Source of the DNA: Oscillibacter sp.
GTDB taxonomy: Bacteria > Bacillota > Clostridia > Oscillospirales > Oscillospiraceae
Assembly (NCBI GenBank): GCA_022791135.1
Contig: JAAVYM010000103.1
Span: forward strand, 1-64,000
Length of the DNA: 64,000 nt
Direction of reading: 5' to 3'
Part shown: positions 1 to 7,670 of the stretch, piece after piece
How the letters are laid out: each line of letters opens with the position of its first letter
How positions within the stretch are numbered: the stretch's first letter is position 1
Translations under genes and position numbers: made by a program
Notes under the pieces: model-generated
Databases searched by the model: none
Told to the model about the DNA's origin: nothing
The model's input: only the letters and a program-made list of their open reading frames with translations

Positions 1-24
1 CAAAATAGATGCAAAAAGTTACAA

Positions 25-57
25 AAAAGCTCTAAAAACTGCGTTTTTAGAGCTTTT
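25..57 (-). terminator. Rho-independent terminator of tRNA-Arg
   Basis: On the minus strand a 15-bp hairpin (AAAAGCTCTAAAAAC / GTTTTTAGAGCTTTT, loop GCA) starts at the CCA end of the tRNA and runs into a T-rich stretch. It should end the tRNA transcript. Confidence 0.85.
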
Positions 58-133
58 GGTACGCCCGACTGGATTCGAACCAGCGGCCTTCAGAGTCGGA
101 GTCTGACGCGCTATCCAACTGCGCCACGGGCGC
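57..133 (-). tRNA. tRNA-Arg (anticodon CCG)
   Basis: The minus strand reads as a complete cloverleaf: acceptor stem GCGCCCG / CGGGCGT (with a terminal G-U pair), D-arm with AGTTGGATA, anticodon stem TCAGA / TCTGA around loop CTCCGAC, and T-arm with GGTTCGAATCC. The loop places CCG at positions 34-36, so it decodes CGG arginine codons. The 3' CCA is encoded at 57-59. A strong promoter lies about 100 bp upstream and a hairpin terminator follows at once, so it is a single-gene unit. Confidence 0.95.
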
Positions 134-233
134 ATACCTAACAATATGAAATTATCGGAACCATTGGAATTGCCCAGCATTTGCTTTGTTTATTCATTTA
201 TTAGAAAAGCACTTGTCTCATGAATCTTGAGTT

Positions 234-262
234 AGTATAACAGAATTTTCTCTTCCTGTAAA
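234..262 (-). promoter_or_regulatory. Promoter of tRNA-Arg
   Basis: Minus-strand -35 TTTACA (257-262) and -10 TATACT (234-239) are separated by exactly 17 bp. It faces the tRNA gene and would give a leader of about 95 nt before the mature 5' end. Confidence 0.8.
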
Positions 263-299
263 GAGTTTTAAAAAATTTTTTCACAGTTTTATAAAATAG

Positions 300-1029
300 C
301 TTACAACTCAATTAACCAAAGCAGAAATAGCAGCTGAAATCCGTGCAAAACCCAAAATGATTTTTCCATTTATGTTTAAAACGCAGTGTTCTTTAAACTT
401 GTGAAGAGGAGGCCATCAAATATCAGCTAGCTCCGTCAGAAGAAAGCGCCGCCCCATGGAAAATCATTGCCGCTTCCCTGCAAAAAACACGGGATCCATT
501 TGAACACTGCGATTTCATATTCTATGTAACCAGCAGCATATTGTAGAGTTTCAAGGGCCGATATTCTCCCCGAAAATCTTCAGCCGCTTTGCCCACTCTG
601 CGTCCACTGCCAACGCCCTAACGCCCTTTTGAAAAGAAGCATTTTCTCGGCAATAGGCATAATGTGCCGGGAAAAACGCCCGTTTACATCCCCCACTTTG
701 TGGAAGCGTCCAGATATGCCGTCAGGATCTTGCAGCCGGCCCTCTTCATGGGACTGTCCCGGTTGGTCAGGCCGATACCACTGAGTGTATCAGAATGCTC
801 CATATATTCATAAGAAGGCCTAAAGCGCATCTGCGAGGCCATCCGCAACAAGCATACCCAGGAGCGCTCGGAAAGCGTCTATGCCCCCAGAGTCAAAACA
901 AGCCGTACCGACTGGGGAAAGCTTTTTCCGCCCGGCCGGTGCAGTGTTGGAAAAAGTCCTTGCCAAATCGCTTCAGGCATGCAAAGGATCCGGCAGAGCT
1001 ACCAACACACCGCCGCAGGAGCCGGCGTC
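300..1029. other. Gene-poor, probably degenerate stretch
   Basis: About 730 bp with no ORF that looks coding by length, ribosome site or composition. The ORF-track entries at 795-1106, 881-1228 and 979-1449 overlap one another in three frames and partly lie antisense to the sigma gene. A GAGGAGG ribosome-site-like motif near 405-411 leads only to a short open stretch ending at a stop near 545. The shifting fragments suggest decayed genes, but I cannot name an ancestor. Confidence 0.4.
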
Positions 1030-1551
1030 TCATGCGTCCATCCGAAGACCTTCCTGCTCCACGATATCCCGCAGAAGACAGCGGCCCCGGCTGGTTCGCG
1101 CGCTGACCACCGTCTTGGACAGGCCCAACTTAGAGGCAATCTCCCCATCGGAATACCCTATCATTTTCATCTCTATAGCCGCGCGGTACGTCTGCGGCAG
1201 GTGGGTGAAAGTCTCCACCAGCGTGTGATAATCGGTGACGAACTCCGCCGGTTCGGCAAAGGCGTCCCACTTCTCCTGCACAACCCCATCCCGCTTCTTC
1301 CGCTGGAGGGAGATGGCTTCATTTTTGGCAATCACGGCCACCAGGGGCGCCATATCCTGAGCGGGCATATTCTGATATTTGGAAAAGCGCTTGATGAGGC
1401 GCAAAAAGGCGTTGTGGACCGCATTCTCCACGTCCTGGTCATTATGTAAGATGCGATCCGCCACTTGGAACATCAAGTCGCTGTACTTCTGATAAACCTC
1501 CTCAAACCAGATTTTTTCCTCCAGCGAATCCAGCATTTGCAGGTAGAGCAT
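1030..1551 (-). CDS. ECF-like RNA polymerase sigma factor
   Basis: A sigma-70 family factor of the small ECF type, expected to direct RNA polymerase to a stress or surface regulon. Region 2 is visible as YQKYSDLMFQVADRILHNDQ followed by DVENAVHNAFLRLIKRF; region 4 is near the C-terminus as LPQTYRAAIEMKMIGYSDGE followed by IASKLGLSKTVVSARTSRGR. The ORF is open to 1650, but its first 33 codons overlap the lipase remnant, and the family normally starts at MLYLQM, giving about 173 residues; MLDSLEE at 1536 is the alternative. No strong ribosome site is seen. The partner anti-sigma gene that usually follows is absent, and the downstream sequence looks decayed, so this may be an orphan. Confidence 0.75.
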   Translation of the reverse strand: MLYLQMLDSLEEKIWFEEVYQKYSDLMFQVADRILHNDQDVENAVHNAFLRLIKRFSKYQNMPAQDMAPLVAVIAKNEAISLQRKKRDGVVQEKWDAFAEPAEFVTDYHTLVETFTHLPQTYRAAIEMKMIGYSDGEIASKLGLSKTVVSARTSRGRCLLRDIVEQEGLRMDA

Positions 1552-1649
1552 CCGCACAGGAATTCCGCCTAACAGGCATCTGGGGAAATTACTTTTTACT
1601 ATATCGGCAAATGCTGCTAAAATATAAGTTTTTCCGGCAGGCACGTGCA

Positions 1650-1990
1650 TGTATCACAAACCCCCGGCACTTCAAATCCGCTGCCAGCCTCACATAGAAC
1701 TCCCGCACATCGAAGCCCCGGATGTTCTCCCGGTTCAAATCCACCACGTCGCTGCGGGAGATGCCCCGCTTTCCCTCTGGTTCCAGCAGGATGAACCTTC
1801 CCCCCCCCCACTTGGCGGACTCCACCGACACCAGCCCGTCATTCAATCCGTCAAAGTGCTTGACGATGGGATAGGTCATATTCAGTGGTATCTGGAGCTG
1901 ATGCGGGGCAAACGGGGACAATAGCGAAAAACAGAAGTACTTTCCACCCCGAAAACCAGACTGCGGAAAAAGGCGGCCAAAACCGCCGTC
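1650..1990 (-). pseudogene. C-terminal remnant of a triacylglycerol lipase-like alpha/beta hydrolase
   Basis: Inside the 138-codon ORF 1589-2005, the stretch MTYPIVKHFDGLNDGLVSVE, then SAKWG, RGISRSDVVDLNREN and GFDVREFYVRLAADLK, resembles the last quarter of clostridial lipase/esterase proteins, including the catalytic-Asp region. The catalytic serine half is missing. After LAADLKCRGF the frame reads on into unrelated codons; removing one G from a G-run would give a stop there. A run of ten C at 1800-1809 (plus strand) sits in KWGGGRF and may be another indel. I infer a truncated, non-functional gene. Confidence 0.6.
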
Positions 1991-2078
1991 GTCCCTATTG
2001 TACAAAATCTTTCTCTTTATTTTATGTGAATTAACGAATCGTCTCTCTATTTTCCAAGAGAAACCGTCAGTTTACCTC

Positions 2079-2106
2079 TGGACTTCTTTTCAAAACGTGG
2101 TATGCT
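2079..2106 (+). promoter_or_regulatory. Extended -10 promoter of the 29-codon ORF
   Basis: TGGACT (-35-like, 2079-2084), 16 bp, then TATGCT at 2101-2106 preceded by TGG, forming an extended -10. It lies 36 bp before the ATG at 2143. Confidence 0.55.
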
Positions 2107-2142
2107 GAAAACACTATCATCCACGAAAAGGAGGCGATTCGT

Positions 2143-2232
2143 ATGTTTAAATGGTTCCAAAGCCTTGTCAGCATCCGGTATCAGGAGCTGAGCCAGCTGC
2201 GCCGCGAATTGCACCGCGAGAGCAAGAACTAA
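2143..2232 (+). CDS. Small 29-residue protein of unknown function
   Basis: Too short for the ORF track. ATG follows an AAAGGAGG ribosome site by 9 nt and encodes MFKWFQSLVSIRYQELSQLR and nine further residues to a TAA. The peptide is basic, with a hydrophobic aromatic N-terminus and a Q/E/L/R-rich, probably helical, C-terminal half. It has its own promoter upstream and a strong terminator 45 bp downstream, so the unit is self-contained, which supports real expression. No family is recognised; a membrane-associated or regulatory peptide is possible but unproven. Confidence 0.5.
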   Translation: MFKWFQSLVSIRYQELSQLRRELHRESKN

Positions 2233-2275
2233 GCGTCCCACCCCGGTGGGAATATCACAATACGAACTTCATCAA

Positions 2276-2316
2276 GCGGCTCCGCCCTGGGAACACCCGG
2301 TGCGGAGCCGCCTTTT
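2276..2316 (+). terminator. Terminator of the 29-codon ORF
   Basis: GCGGCTCCGC (2276-2285) pairs with GCGGAGCCGC (2302-2311), followed by TTTT. It also separates this unit from the convergent helicase gene ending at 2315. Confidence 0.75.
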
Positions 2317-4546
2317 ACTTTCCTCTGTGGGGCGGGGCGGCGCGCTTCCTCGTCCTCTGGTAGCATGCGTCGCACAGACGGCCCCGATGGTACAGCGGCA
2401 GCGCTTTCCCGCAACAGCTGCAAAAGCGAATGTTGTTCCGAAGACGGTGGAGCAGAATCTCATTGATCTCCTCCGCCACCCGTTCCCGGCTGTCATAGAG
2501 CCGGTCCTCGTCCACCGGGCAGTCAAAGGCCTTCGCAAACGAAAAGTAAAGGTCCAGCTTGCGGTAATACTGCTCCAGCTCCGGCAAGGTTGGCTCCCCC
2601 TCCGGAAGGCCGGGCTGTTCTACGGCCTCTCCCTGCTGCCAGCGGCGCAAAAGCTGGAAAAACAACTCCCGCAAAGCCTCCTCCCCCTCGTCAAAAGGGA
2701 TGTTTGCCGCCCGCAGCTCCTGCTCCTTGGTGAGGAGGAAGCCCATCTCCCGCATCTTGGAAATCAGGGAGATATACCGGGTAATGTCCAGCTTGCGATA
2801 GGGTTCCACCGTGGGCATCTTGTTCCACTCAGTCAGCACCTCCAGCAGGTCAAAGTCCGCCCGGAGCACCAGATCAGAAAACCCCGCCACAGCGTATTGC
2901 AGCGGCGGGACTACCGCCTCCAGCCCCGCCCGGATCACCGCCAGGTTCTGCGTCGCCCCCACATAGCCTTTGTTATACATGCCAAAGCGGCCCGCCCGTC
3001 CGGCGATCTGGCGGATCTCCTCCGGACGGAGTTCCCGGCGCTCCACGCCGTCAAACTTCTCCGTCTCCAGGAAGATGATCCGCCGGATGGGAAGGTTCAG
3101 TCCCATGCCGATGGCGTCCGTGGAGACGATGTACTCCATCTCCCCTGCCAGAAACCCATCCATCTGCCTGCGGCGGGTCGAATAGGGCAGCGCACCGTAG
3201 ATGATGGCCGGCTCCTTCCCACTCTGGCGCAGGTCTTCCGCCACGCTGAGCACCCCCACCTTTGAAAAGGTAATCAGGGCGTCCCCCGGCTGAACCCGGT
3301 GGTAGTCCACCGTGCGGGTCATGCATACCAGGGGCGTCGTTCGCTCATGGACCTCTACCTCCAAGCTGTCGCCGCAGCTCTCAATCAGGCGGATAAGCAG
3401 GTCCCGGGCCTCCGGCGCGGCGCAGAGGTGCACCTCCGGGGCCAGCACCCCCAGGATCGCCCGGGTCCAGGCATAGCCCCGCTGGCTGTCGGCAATCATC
3501 TGGCACTCGTCAATCACCGCCACCTCATAGCGCTGCCGCAACTCCAGCTTCTCCGCCGTGGCGGCCAGATGGGTGTCCTCCTCCCGCCGGTCCTCCTCCT
3601 CGCCGGTGGACAGGCCGCACTCCACCCCGGCGTTCAGAAGCGTCTCCTGGGCCTCCAGCGCCAAGAGGCGCAGCGGCGCCAGGTAAATTCCGGTCTTCGC
3701 CCGGACCAGACGCTGGAAGCCGGCATAGGTCTTGCCGGTGTTTGTACCGCCCAGGTGCAGCACAAAATGGCGGTGCAGGCGGCGGGCCTCCGGGTACTCG
3801 TCCTTGGGATTCAGCGCAATCAGCAGGGACAAGCTGGTGCGGATGGCCTGGGGCACGTACCAAACCGACCACACTGCCCCCAGCCCCTCCTGCAGCAGCT
3901 GGCCGGTGGGAAACCCCTCCGCTCGCAGCATAGCCTCCCCGTCCGCCTCCGGCTGGGCGGCGGCAAACTCCTCCAGGACCTGGGCCGATGCCTCCCGGAG
4001 CACCTGGGCATAGCGCTCCAGCACCCGCCGGGCTTGGGCGTGCTCAGAGCACTCCCCCAGCCACCAGGCCGCCCGGAGGAAGTTGTTCAGCGCCGCCGGC
4101 AGCTGCCTGCCGGTACAGCCCTGCTCCAGGGACAAAAACTCTTTCATCTGCGCGATGGCCTGGGCCTGGTCAAAGGAACGGCTCCTGGGCATCGAAGGCA
4201 GCCGGAACAAAATAGCCCGGTGATAATGTCCCGCCAGCAGCCAGGAAGCATCCTCCCCTGCCCCGGCATCCTCCCACGCCTGGACCAGCAGCCGGGCGGC
4301 ATGCTTGACACCAGGAGAGGCGGCCCGGAGGGCGGCGCCTCGCAGCTCTGGGTCCTTCCGTCCCTGGAAAAATGCGCCGTCCCGCTCCGCCTGGCGCACA
4401 TCGTCCTGGCTCCACATTCGGACGGAGCGCCCGTTAGACGCGAGAAAGCGGGGCTTGGGGAGCAGCTGCTTCATCATGTCGTTGGTCCAGCCCCGCCGCA
4501 GCAGCACGGCGGCCGACCAGTATTTTCCTCCGGCGCGTCCGGACAC
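2315..4546 (-). CDS. SUV3-like superfamily 2 RNA helicase
   Basis: An ATP-dependent helicase of the SUPV3L1/SUV3 type, expected to unwind structured RNA in the cytoplasm. The N-terminal region (LLRRGWTNDMMKQLLPKPRF) is followed by Walker A GGTNTGKT near residue 270, Walker B DECQ, a GRAGRFG helicase motif VI, and a C-terminal four-cysteine ribbon (CSCCGKALP, then CDACYQ). The ORF opens at 4594, but the best start is GTG at 4546, seven bases after GAGGAGG, giving 743 residues. A promoter (TTGAAG-17-TATACT, extended TGG) lies at 4620-4648. Eukaryotic SUV3 works with an exoribonuclease in mitochondrial RNA decay; an RNA-decay role here is inference. Confidence 0.85.
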   Translation of the reverse strand: MSGRAGGKYWSAAVLLRRGWTNDMMKQLLPKPRFLASNGRSVRMWSQDDVRQAERDGAFFQGRKDPELRGAALRAASPGVKHAARLLVQAWEDAGAGEDASWLLAGHYHRAILFRLPSMPRSRSFDQAQAIAQMKEFLSLEQGCTGRQLPAALNNFLRAAWWLGECSEHAQARRVLERYAQVLREASAQVLEEFAAAQPEADGEAMLRAEGFPTGQLLQEGLGAVWSVWYVPQAIRTSLSLLIALNPKDEYPEARRLHRHFVLHLGGTNTGKTYAGFQRLVRAKTGIYLAPLRLLALEAQETLLNAGVECGLSTGEEEDRREEDTHLAATAEKLELRQRYEVAVIDECQMIADSQRGYAWTRAILGVLAPEVHLCAAPEARDLLIRLIESCGDSLEVEVHERTTPLVCMTRTVDYHRVQPGDALITFSKVGVLSVAEDLRQSGKEPAIIYGALPYSTRRRQMDGFLAGEMEYIVSTDAIGMGLNLPIRRIIFLETEKFDGVERRELRPEEIRQIAGRAGRFGMYNKGYVGATQNLAVIRAGLEAVVPPLQYAVAGFSDLVLRADFDLLEVLTEWNKMPTVEPYRKLDITRYISLISKMREMGFLLTKEQELRAANIPFDEGEEALRELFFQLLRRWQQGEAVEQPGLPEGEPTLPELEQYYRKLDLYFSFAKAFDCPVDEDRLYDSRERVAEEINEILLHRLRNNIRFCSCCGKALPLYHRGRLCDACYQRTRKRAAPPHRGK

Positions 4547-4619
4547 AGCGCTCCCTCCTCTTCTCTTCCCGCCCGCTTGCCTCACAAAGTCCATGCAGCG
4601 ACGGCTTCAAACAGCTTTT

Positions 4620-4648
4620 AGTATACCACAAAGCTGAAAAATCTTCAA
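4620..4648 (-). promoter_or_regulatory. Promoter of the SUV3-like helicase gene
   Basis: Minus-strand TTGAAG (4643-4648), 17 bp, TATACT (4620-4625), with TGG just before the -10. The predicted transcription start lies only about 20 nt from the ATG at 4594, which favours the GTG start at 4546. Confidence 0.7.
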
Positions 4649-4681
4649 CGGCGGAATTCCCCGCCGGGAAAGCACACCGCC

Positions 4682-5230
4682 CTATGACTTCTCCTTCAAA
4701 ATCCGCACCTCAGCCGCCGGGCGGTCTTTTGGATAGGGGATACGCTCCGTCCTCACTAATAGCGCCCGCCACGTTCGCAGACCATTCATCGCCGCCAAGG
4801 TGTTCCAGGTGGGCATTTCCCGGTCCCGCCGGCGGTTATAATCCGCCTGCCCGGTACAGCGGAGGCGGTCAAACTCCTCCTGGAAGCGCCGGTTCCACTC
4901 CTCCACGTCCTGCCCATTGTAACGGCTCCGGGATACACCAGGCAGGGGATAATAGCAGTCCCGGAAGGCCCGGGCCGTCAGGCCAAAGCGGCCCTTCACC
5001 ACAGAGCCGCTAGGCATCCCCGAGGCCGAAAAGGCCCGGAGAGTCAGCGCCCCATGCTCCTCCACCCAAGCATCGCAGGCGTCAAAGACCGCCGCCTCCG
5101 TCCAGCGGGCGAAGGGCAGCTCCTCCCGGCACAGCGCCAGTCCGGCCAGAATTTCCTCCTTCCTTCCCCTTCCAATCCGGGCCTTGGCTACAATCTGCGC
5201 GGCTTCGCGGAGAGCTTCTCTGCGTGTCAT
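4682..5230 (-). CDS. Unknown basic protein fused to the end of a truncated sigG locus
   Basis: A 182-residue soluble protein. ATG at 5230 sits four bases after AAAAAAGGAGG; the ORF-track start at 5248 is a TTG further upstream. Two similar short segments, LRAFSASGMPSGSVVKGRFG and EMPTWNTLAAMNGLRTWRAL, resemble the 'P-S/T-x(n)-FG-W' pattern of small homing-endonuclease-associated DNA-binding repeats; this is a pattern impression, not a confirmed family. No catalytic motif is recognised. It begins 15 bp after the stop of the sigG fragment and was probably placed there by the event that cut sigG. It could be a DNA-binding protein of a mobile element. Confidence 0.55.
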   Translation of the reverse strand: MTRREALREAAQIVAKARIGRGRKEEILAGLALCREELPFARWTEAAVFDACDAWVEEHGALTLRAFSASGMPSGSVVKGRFGLTARAFRDCYYPLPGVSRSRYNGQDVEEWNRRFQEEFDRLRCTGQADYNRRRDREMPTWNTLAAMNGLRTWRALLVRTERIPYPKDRPAAEVRILKEKS

Positions 5231-5244
5231 AGTACCTCCTTTTT

Positions 5245-5547
5245 TCAACTTCGGAAAGCAGTTGGCACTCCATAGGTGGAGAATTTCACAGGCTGACTGA
5301 TGTCAAAGTTGTCGATCGCTTTGATCAAGCCCACACACCCCACTTGAAACAGGTCGTCCACATTCTCTCCCCGACTGGAAAAGCGTTGAATCACCGACAG
5401 CACCAGCCGCAAATTCCCCTCAATAAGCTGCCGCCGGGCCTCCTGGTCGCCCTCCTTGGTCCGTCGGAGCAGCGCCATAGTCTCCTCGTTCTTCAATACC
5501 TTCAGCTTGGCGGTGTTGACCCCCGCAATCTCTACTTTTCCCTGCAT
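5245..5547 (-). pseudogene. sigG: Sigma-G, N-terminal fragment (truncated)
   Basis: Sigma-G is the late forespore sigma factor. The first ~95 codons are clearly SigG: MQGKVEIAGVNTAKLKVLKN, the region 2 core NLRLVLSVIQRFSSRGENVD, then DLFQVGCVGLIKAIDNFDIS and FSTYGVP. Here the family continues with MIIGEIRRYLRD and ends near 257 residues. Instead this reading frame gives TAFRS and a stop. All of regions 3 and 4, needed for -35 recognition, are missing. Start and ribosome site (AAGGGGG) are intact. The neighbour ylmC is a usual sigG companion, so the 5' side is in its native place. I saw no C-terminal half elsewhere in the window. Decay, deletion, or interruption by an excisable element are all possible. 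Confidence 0.85.
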
Positions 5548-5732
5548 GAAAGCTGCCCCCTTGTGTGTATACTTCCAGCGCGGCGGCAGGTAAGCGCCCG
5601 CCAGACGCCGCGATTTCAGTATCTCCAGCGGCGTTTTTTCCTATACTGGGACCTTTTGTCAGATTCTGTGCGGTGCCGGAATGGGACAGTCCGCGCTGTG
5701 CATAAGCTCTTTTCAGGAAAGGGGTGACGGCA

Positions 5733-6011
5733 ATGCAGTGCCGGTTTCGGGACCTCCGGAGAAAGGAGGTCATCAACATCAACGACGGTTGCCGCCTGGG
5801 ACTGGTGGCGGACGTGGATCTTCGGGTGCCGGAGGGACAGGTGGTGGCCATCATCGTTTACGGGCCAGCCCGTTTTTTCGGCCTCTTTGGCCGGGGCGAG
5901 GAGTTCTATATCCCGTGGGACTGTATCCAGCGAATTGGCGACGACATCATCCTCATCGACAAGCCCTTTCAGCGCAGAGACCCCAACCTCCAGCGCCGCA
6001 GAAGATGTTGA
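5733..6011 (+). CDS. ylmC: YlmC/YmxH family sporulation protein (PRC-barrel)
   Basis: A 92-residue single-domain protein: MQCRFRDLRRKEVININDGC, then RLGLVADVDLRVPEGQVVAI, ending in a basic tail. This is the YlmC/YmxH PRC-barrel pattern found next to sporulation sigma genes in clostridia; its biochemical role is not established. The start at 5733 follows AAAGGGG by 8 nt; the track's start at 5724 lies inside that ribosome site. It is divergent from the truncated sigG gene, with 185 bp between them. Confidence 0.85.
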   Translation: MQCRFRDLRRKEVININDGCRLGLVADVDLRVPEGQVVAIIVYGPARFFGLFGRGEEFYIPWDCIQRIGDDIILIDKPFQRRDPNLQRRRRC

Positions 6012-6016
6012 CCCTT

Positions 6017-6907
6017 TTATTCTCCGCCCGCCGACAGGTTCTCCCGCAGCAAGTCCGAAAATAGTTCCATGGCAGGGGTAACCCACCGTCCCTTCCGCCA
6101 GGCGCACAGAGCCGGAATGGAGGCTCCGGAGATCGGAGCCTCCATCTCTACCAACCGCCCATCCGCCAACTCCTCTTCCACAACAAAACGGGGCAGATAG
6201 GTAAAGCCAAGGCCGGACATAACGCACTGCTTAATACCCTCGATGCTCCACAGCTCCAAGGTCGTATCCAGTTCAATTTCCAGCTCCCGGACGTATTTGT
6301 CCAGCAGCAGATGGAAGATACTGCCCGTCCCGCCGGTAATCCTTGATGCAGGACGATACCCTCCCGGCGCCGTTAGATCCATCTGCCCAAAATCCGGGGA
6401 GGCCAAAAGCAGCAGCTCGCAATCCCCTATGGTCCTGATTTCCAATATCTCCCGCTTCCAATTGATGTCATAGCCAAGGCACAGGTCAAAAGCGCCGGTG
6501 CGCACGTTTTCCGCCATATCAACGCAGTTGCTGCTGTGGATAATGAGCCGAACCTGAGGCGCCCGATCCCGGAAGGCCCGAATCACCGGCTGCATCCGGT
6601 AGCACAGCAGCGTCTCTGCTATATCCACCCGCAGCGTACCTGTGGGGGTCCGGTTGTCCCGCCCCTGCTCCACCAGGCGGTCCGCCGCCAGCAGCAGCTC
6701 CCGGGCCTGGGGCAGCACCCGCTCCCCCGCCTCCGTCAAGGCCATCTTCCGGCCCACCCGCTCAAACAGGGGCACGCCCAGTTCCTCTTCCAGCTGCTGA
6801 ATCTGGAAGGTAATCGTGGACTGTGTATAGCCCAAATACTCCGCCGCCCGCTGATAGCTCCCCTGGTCCACGACGGTCTGAAAAGTCCGCAGATTTTTCA
6901 GCTCCAT
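6017..6907 (-). CDS. LysR-family transcriptional regulator
   Basis: 296 residues with an N-terminal winged helix (MELKNLRTFQTVVDQGSYQR, then AAEYLGYTQSTITFQIQQLE), a linker helix, and a periplasmic-binding-like effector domain to the C-terminus. The architecture and length are normal for LysR activators. It is transcribed divergently from a LysE-type exporter gene 113 bp away, a common arrangement in which the regulator controls export of an amino acid or related metabolite that serves as its ligand. The AT-rich intergenic segment contains a GTATAC-centred motif at 6941-6946 as a possible operator. The ligand cannot be inferred. Confidence 0.9.
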   Translation of the reverse strand: MELKNLRTFQTVVDQGSYQRAAEYLGYTQSTITFQIQQLEEELGVPLFERVGRKMALTEAGERVLPQARELLLAADRLVEQGRDNRTPTGTLRVDIAETLLCYRMQPVIRAFRDRAPQVRLIIHSSNCVDMAENVRTGAFDLCLGYDINWKREILEIRTIGDCELLLLASPDFGQMDLTAPGGYRPASRITGGTGSIFHLLLDKYVRELEIELDTTLELWSIEGIKQCVMSGLGFTYLPRFVVEEELADGRLVEMEAPISGASIPALCAWRKGRWVTPAMELFSDLLRENLSAGGE

Positions 6908-6961
6908 GGATTCCCCTCGCTTTCATCGATTTTTTTAATAGTATACATTAAAATCTTCTGC

Positions 6962-6990
6962 TTTTCAAATAAATCCTTTTCTGCTATGAT
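6962..6990 (+). promoter_or_regulatory. Promoter of the LysE-family exporter gene
   Basis: TTTTCA (6962-6967), 17 bp, TATGAT (6985-6990), about 30 bp upstream of the likely ATG at 7021. The GTATAC-centred candidate LysR site lies about 20 bp upstream of the -35. Confidence 0.6.
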
Positions 6991-7020
6991 GGACCCACCA
7001 AGAAAAGGATGGTGCCTGCC

Positions 7021-7617
7021 ATGCCGGTCTCTCTCATTCCCTCTTTCCTGACCTATTGCTTTGTCCTCTGCATCACCCCCGGTCCTGCCAACCTCTGCAT
7101 CCTGTCCACCGCTCTGCGCTTTGGACGGCAGGCCGCACTGCGGCAGTGGAGGGGGTTGTTCACGGGCTATTTCATCGTTGCGATGCTGTCGGTTCTGATC
7201 AGCTACTTCCTGGGTTCTGTCCTGCACCAATACACCGCTCTGCTGACCTGGGTAGGGGCGGCCTACCTCCTTTGGCTGGCCTGGCACACCTTTCGTTCCT
7301 CCGGCCTGGCTTCGGATGAAAAGGAGGCCGCCGCCCCGGGCTTTGTCACCGGCATGCTGGTAAACCTGACCAACGTCAAGGTCATCCTCTTCTGCCTGAC
7401 GGCCCTGTCCACCTTTGTCCTACCCTACAGCAAATCCTTCTGGTCCCTGCTGGCAGTGGGGCTGTTCCTGCCCTTTACCGGCCCCGTGGCCAACTTTGTC
7501 TGGCTCTTCTCAGGGGCCGCGCTGCAAAAGCTCTTTATGAACCACCGAAGGGCGGCAGACATTCTCTGCGCCGCCGCACTGGCGCTATGTGCCGTCAGCC
7601 TGGTTCTGCCCCGCTAA
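7021..7617 (+). CDS. LysE/RhtB-family amino acid exporter
   Basis: 198-residue polytopic membrane protein that should export an amino acid or derivative by proton exchange. The N-terminus FLTYCFVLCITPGPANLCIL has the LysE-family TPGPxN signature, followed by five or six hydrophobic segments (for example YFIVAMLSVLISYFLGSVL and LLTWVGAAYLLWLAW). The start at 7021 is chosen because the upstream ATG at 7009 overlaps the AAAAGGA ribosome site. It is divergent from the LysR gene and followed by a strong terminator, so it forms a monocistronic unit. Confidence 0.85.
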   Translation: MPVSLIPSFLTYCFVLCITPGPANLCILSTALRFGRQAALRQWRGLFTGYFIVAMLSVLISYFLGSVLHQYTALLTWVGAAYLLWLAWHTFRSSGLASDEKEAAAPGFVTGMLVNLTNVKVILFCLTALSTFVLPYSKSFWSLLAVGLFLPFTGPVANFVWLFSGAALQKLFMNHRRAADILCAAALALCAVSLVLPR

Positions 7618-7630
7618 TTCAAGCTGTGAA

Positions 7631-7661
7631 AGGCCGCCCGGATAAATCGGGCGGCCTTTTT
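7631..7661 (+). terminator. Terminator of the LysE-family gene
   Basis: AGGCCGCCCG / CGGGCGGCCT perfect 10-bp stem with loop GATAAAT, followed by TTTTT. Confidence 0.85.
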
Positions 7662-7670
7662 ATAGAATAT

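Noticed and set aside
1030-1650. 206-residue form of the sigma factor
   Set aside because: The first 33 codons overlap the lipase remnant and do not resemble the family N-terminus.
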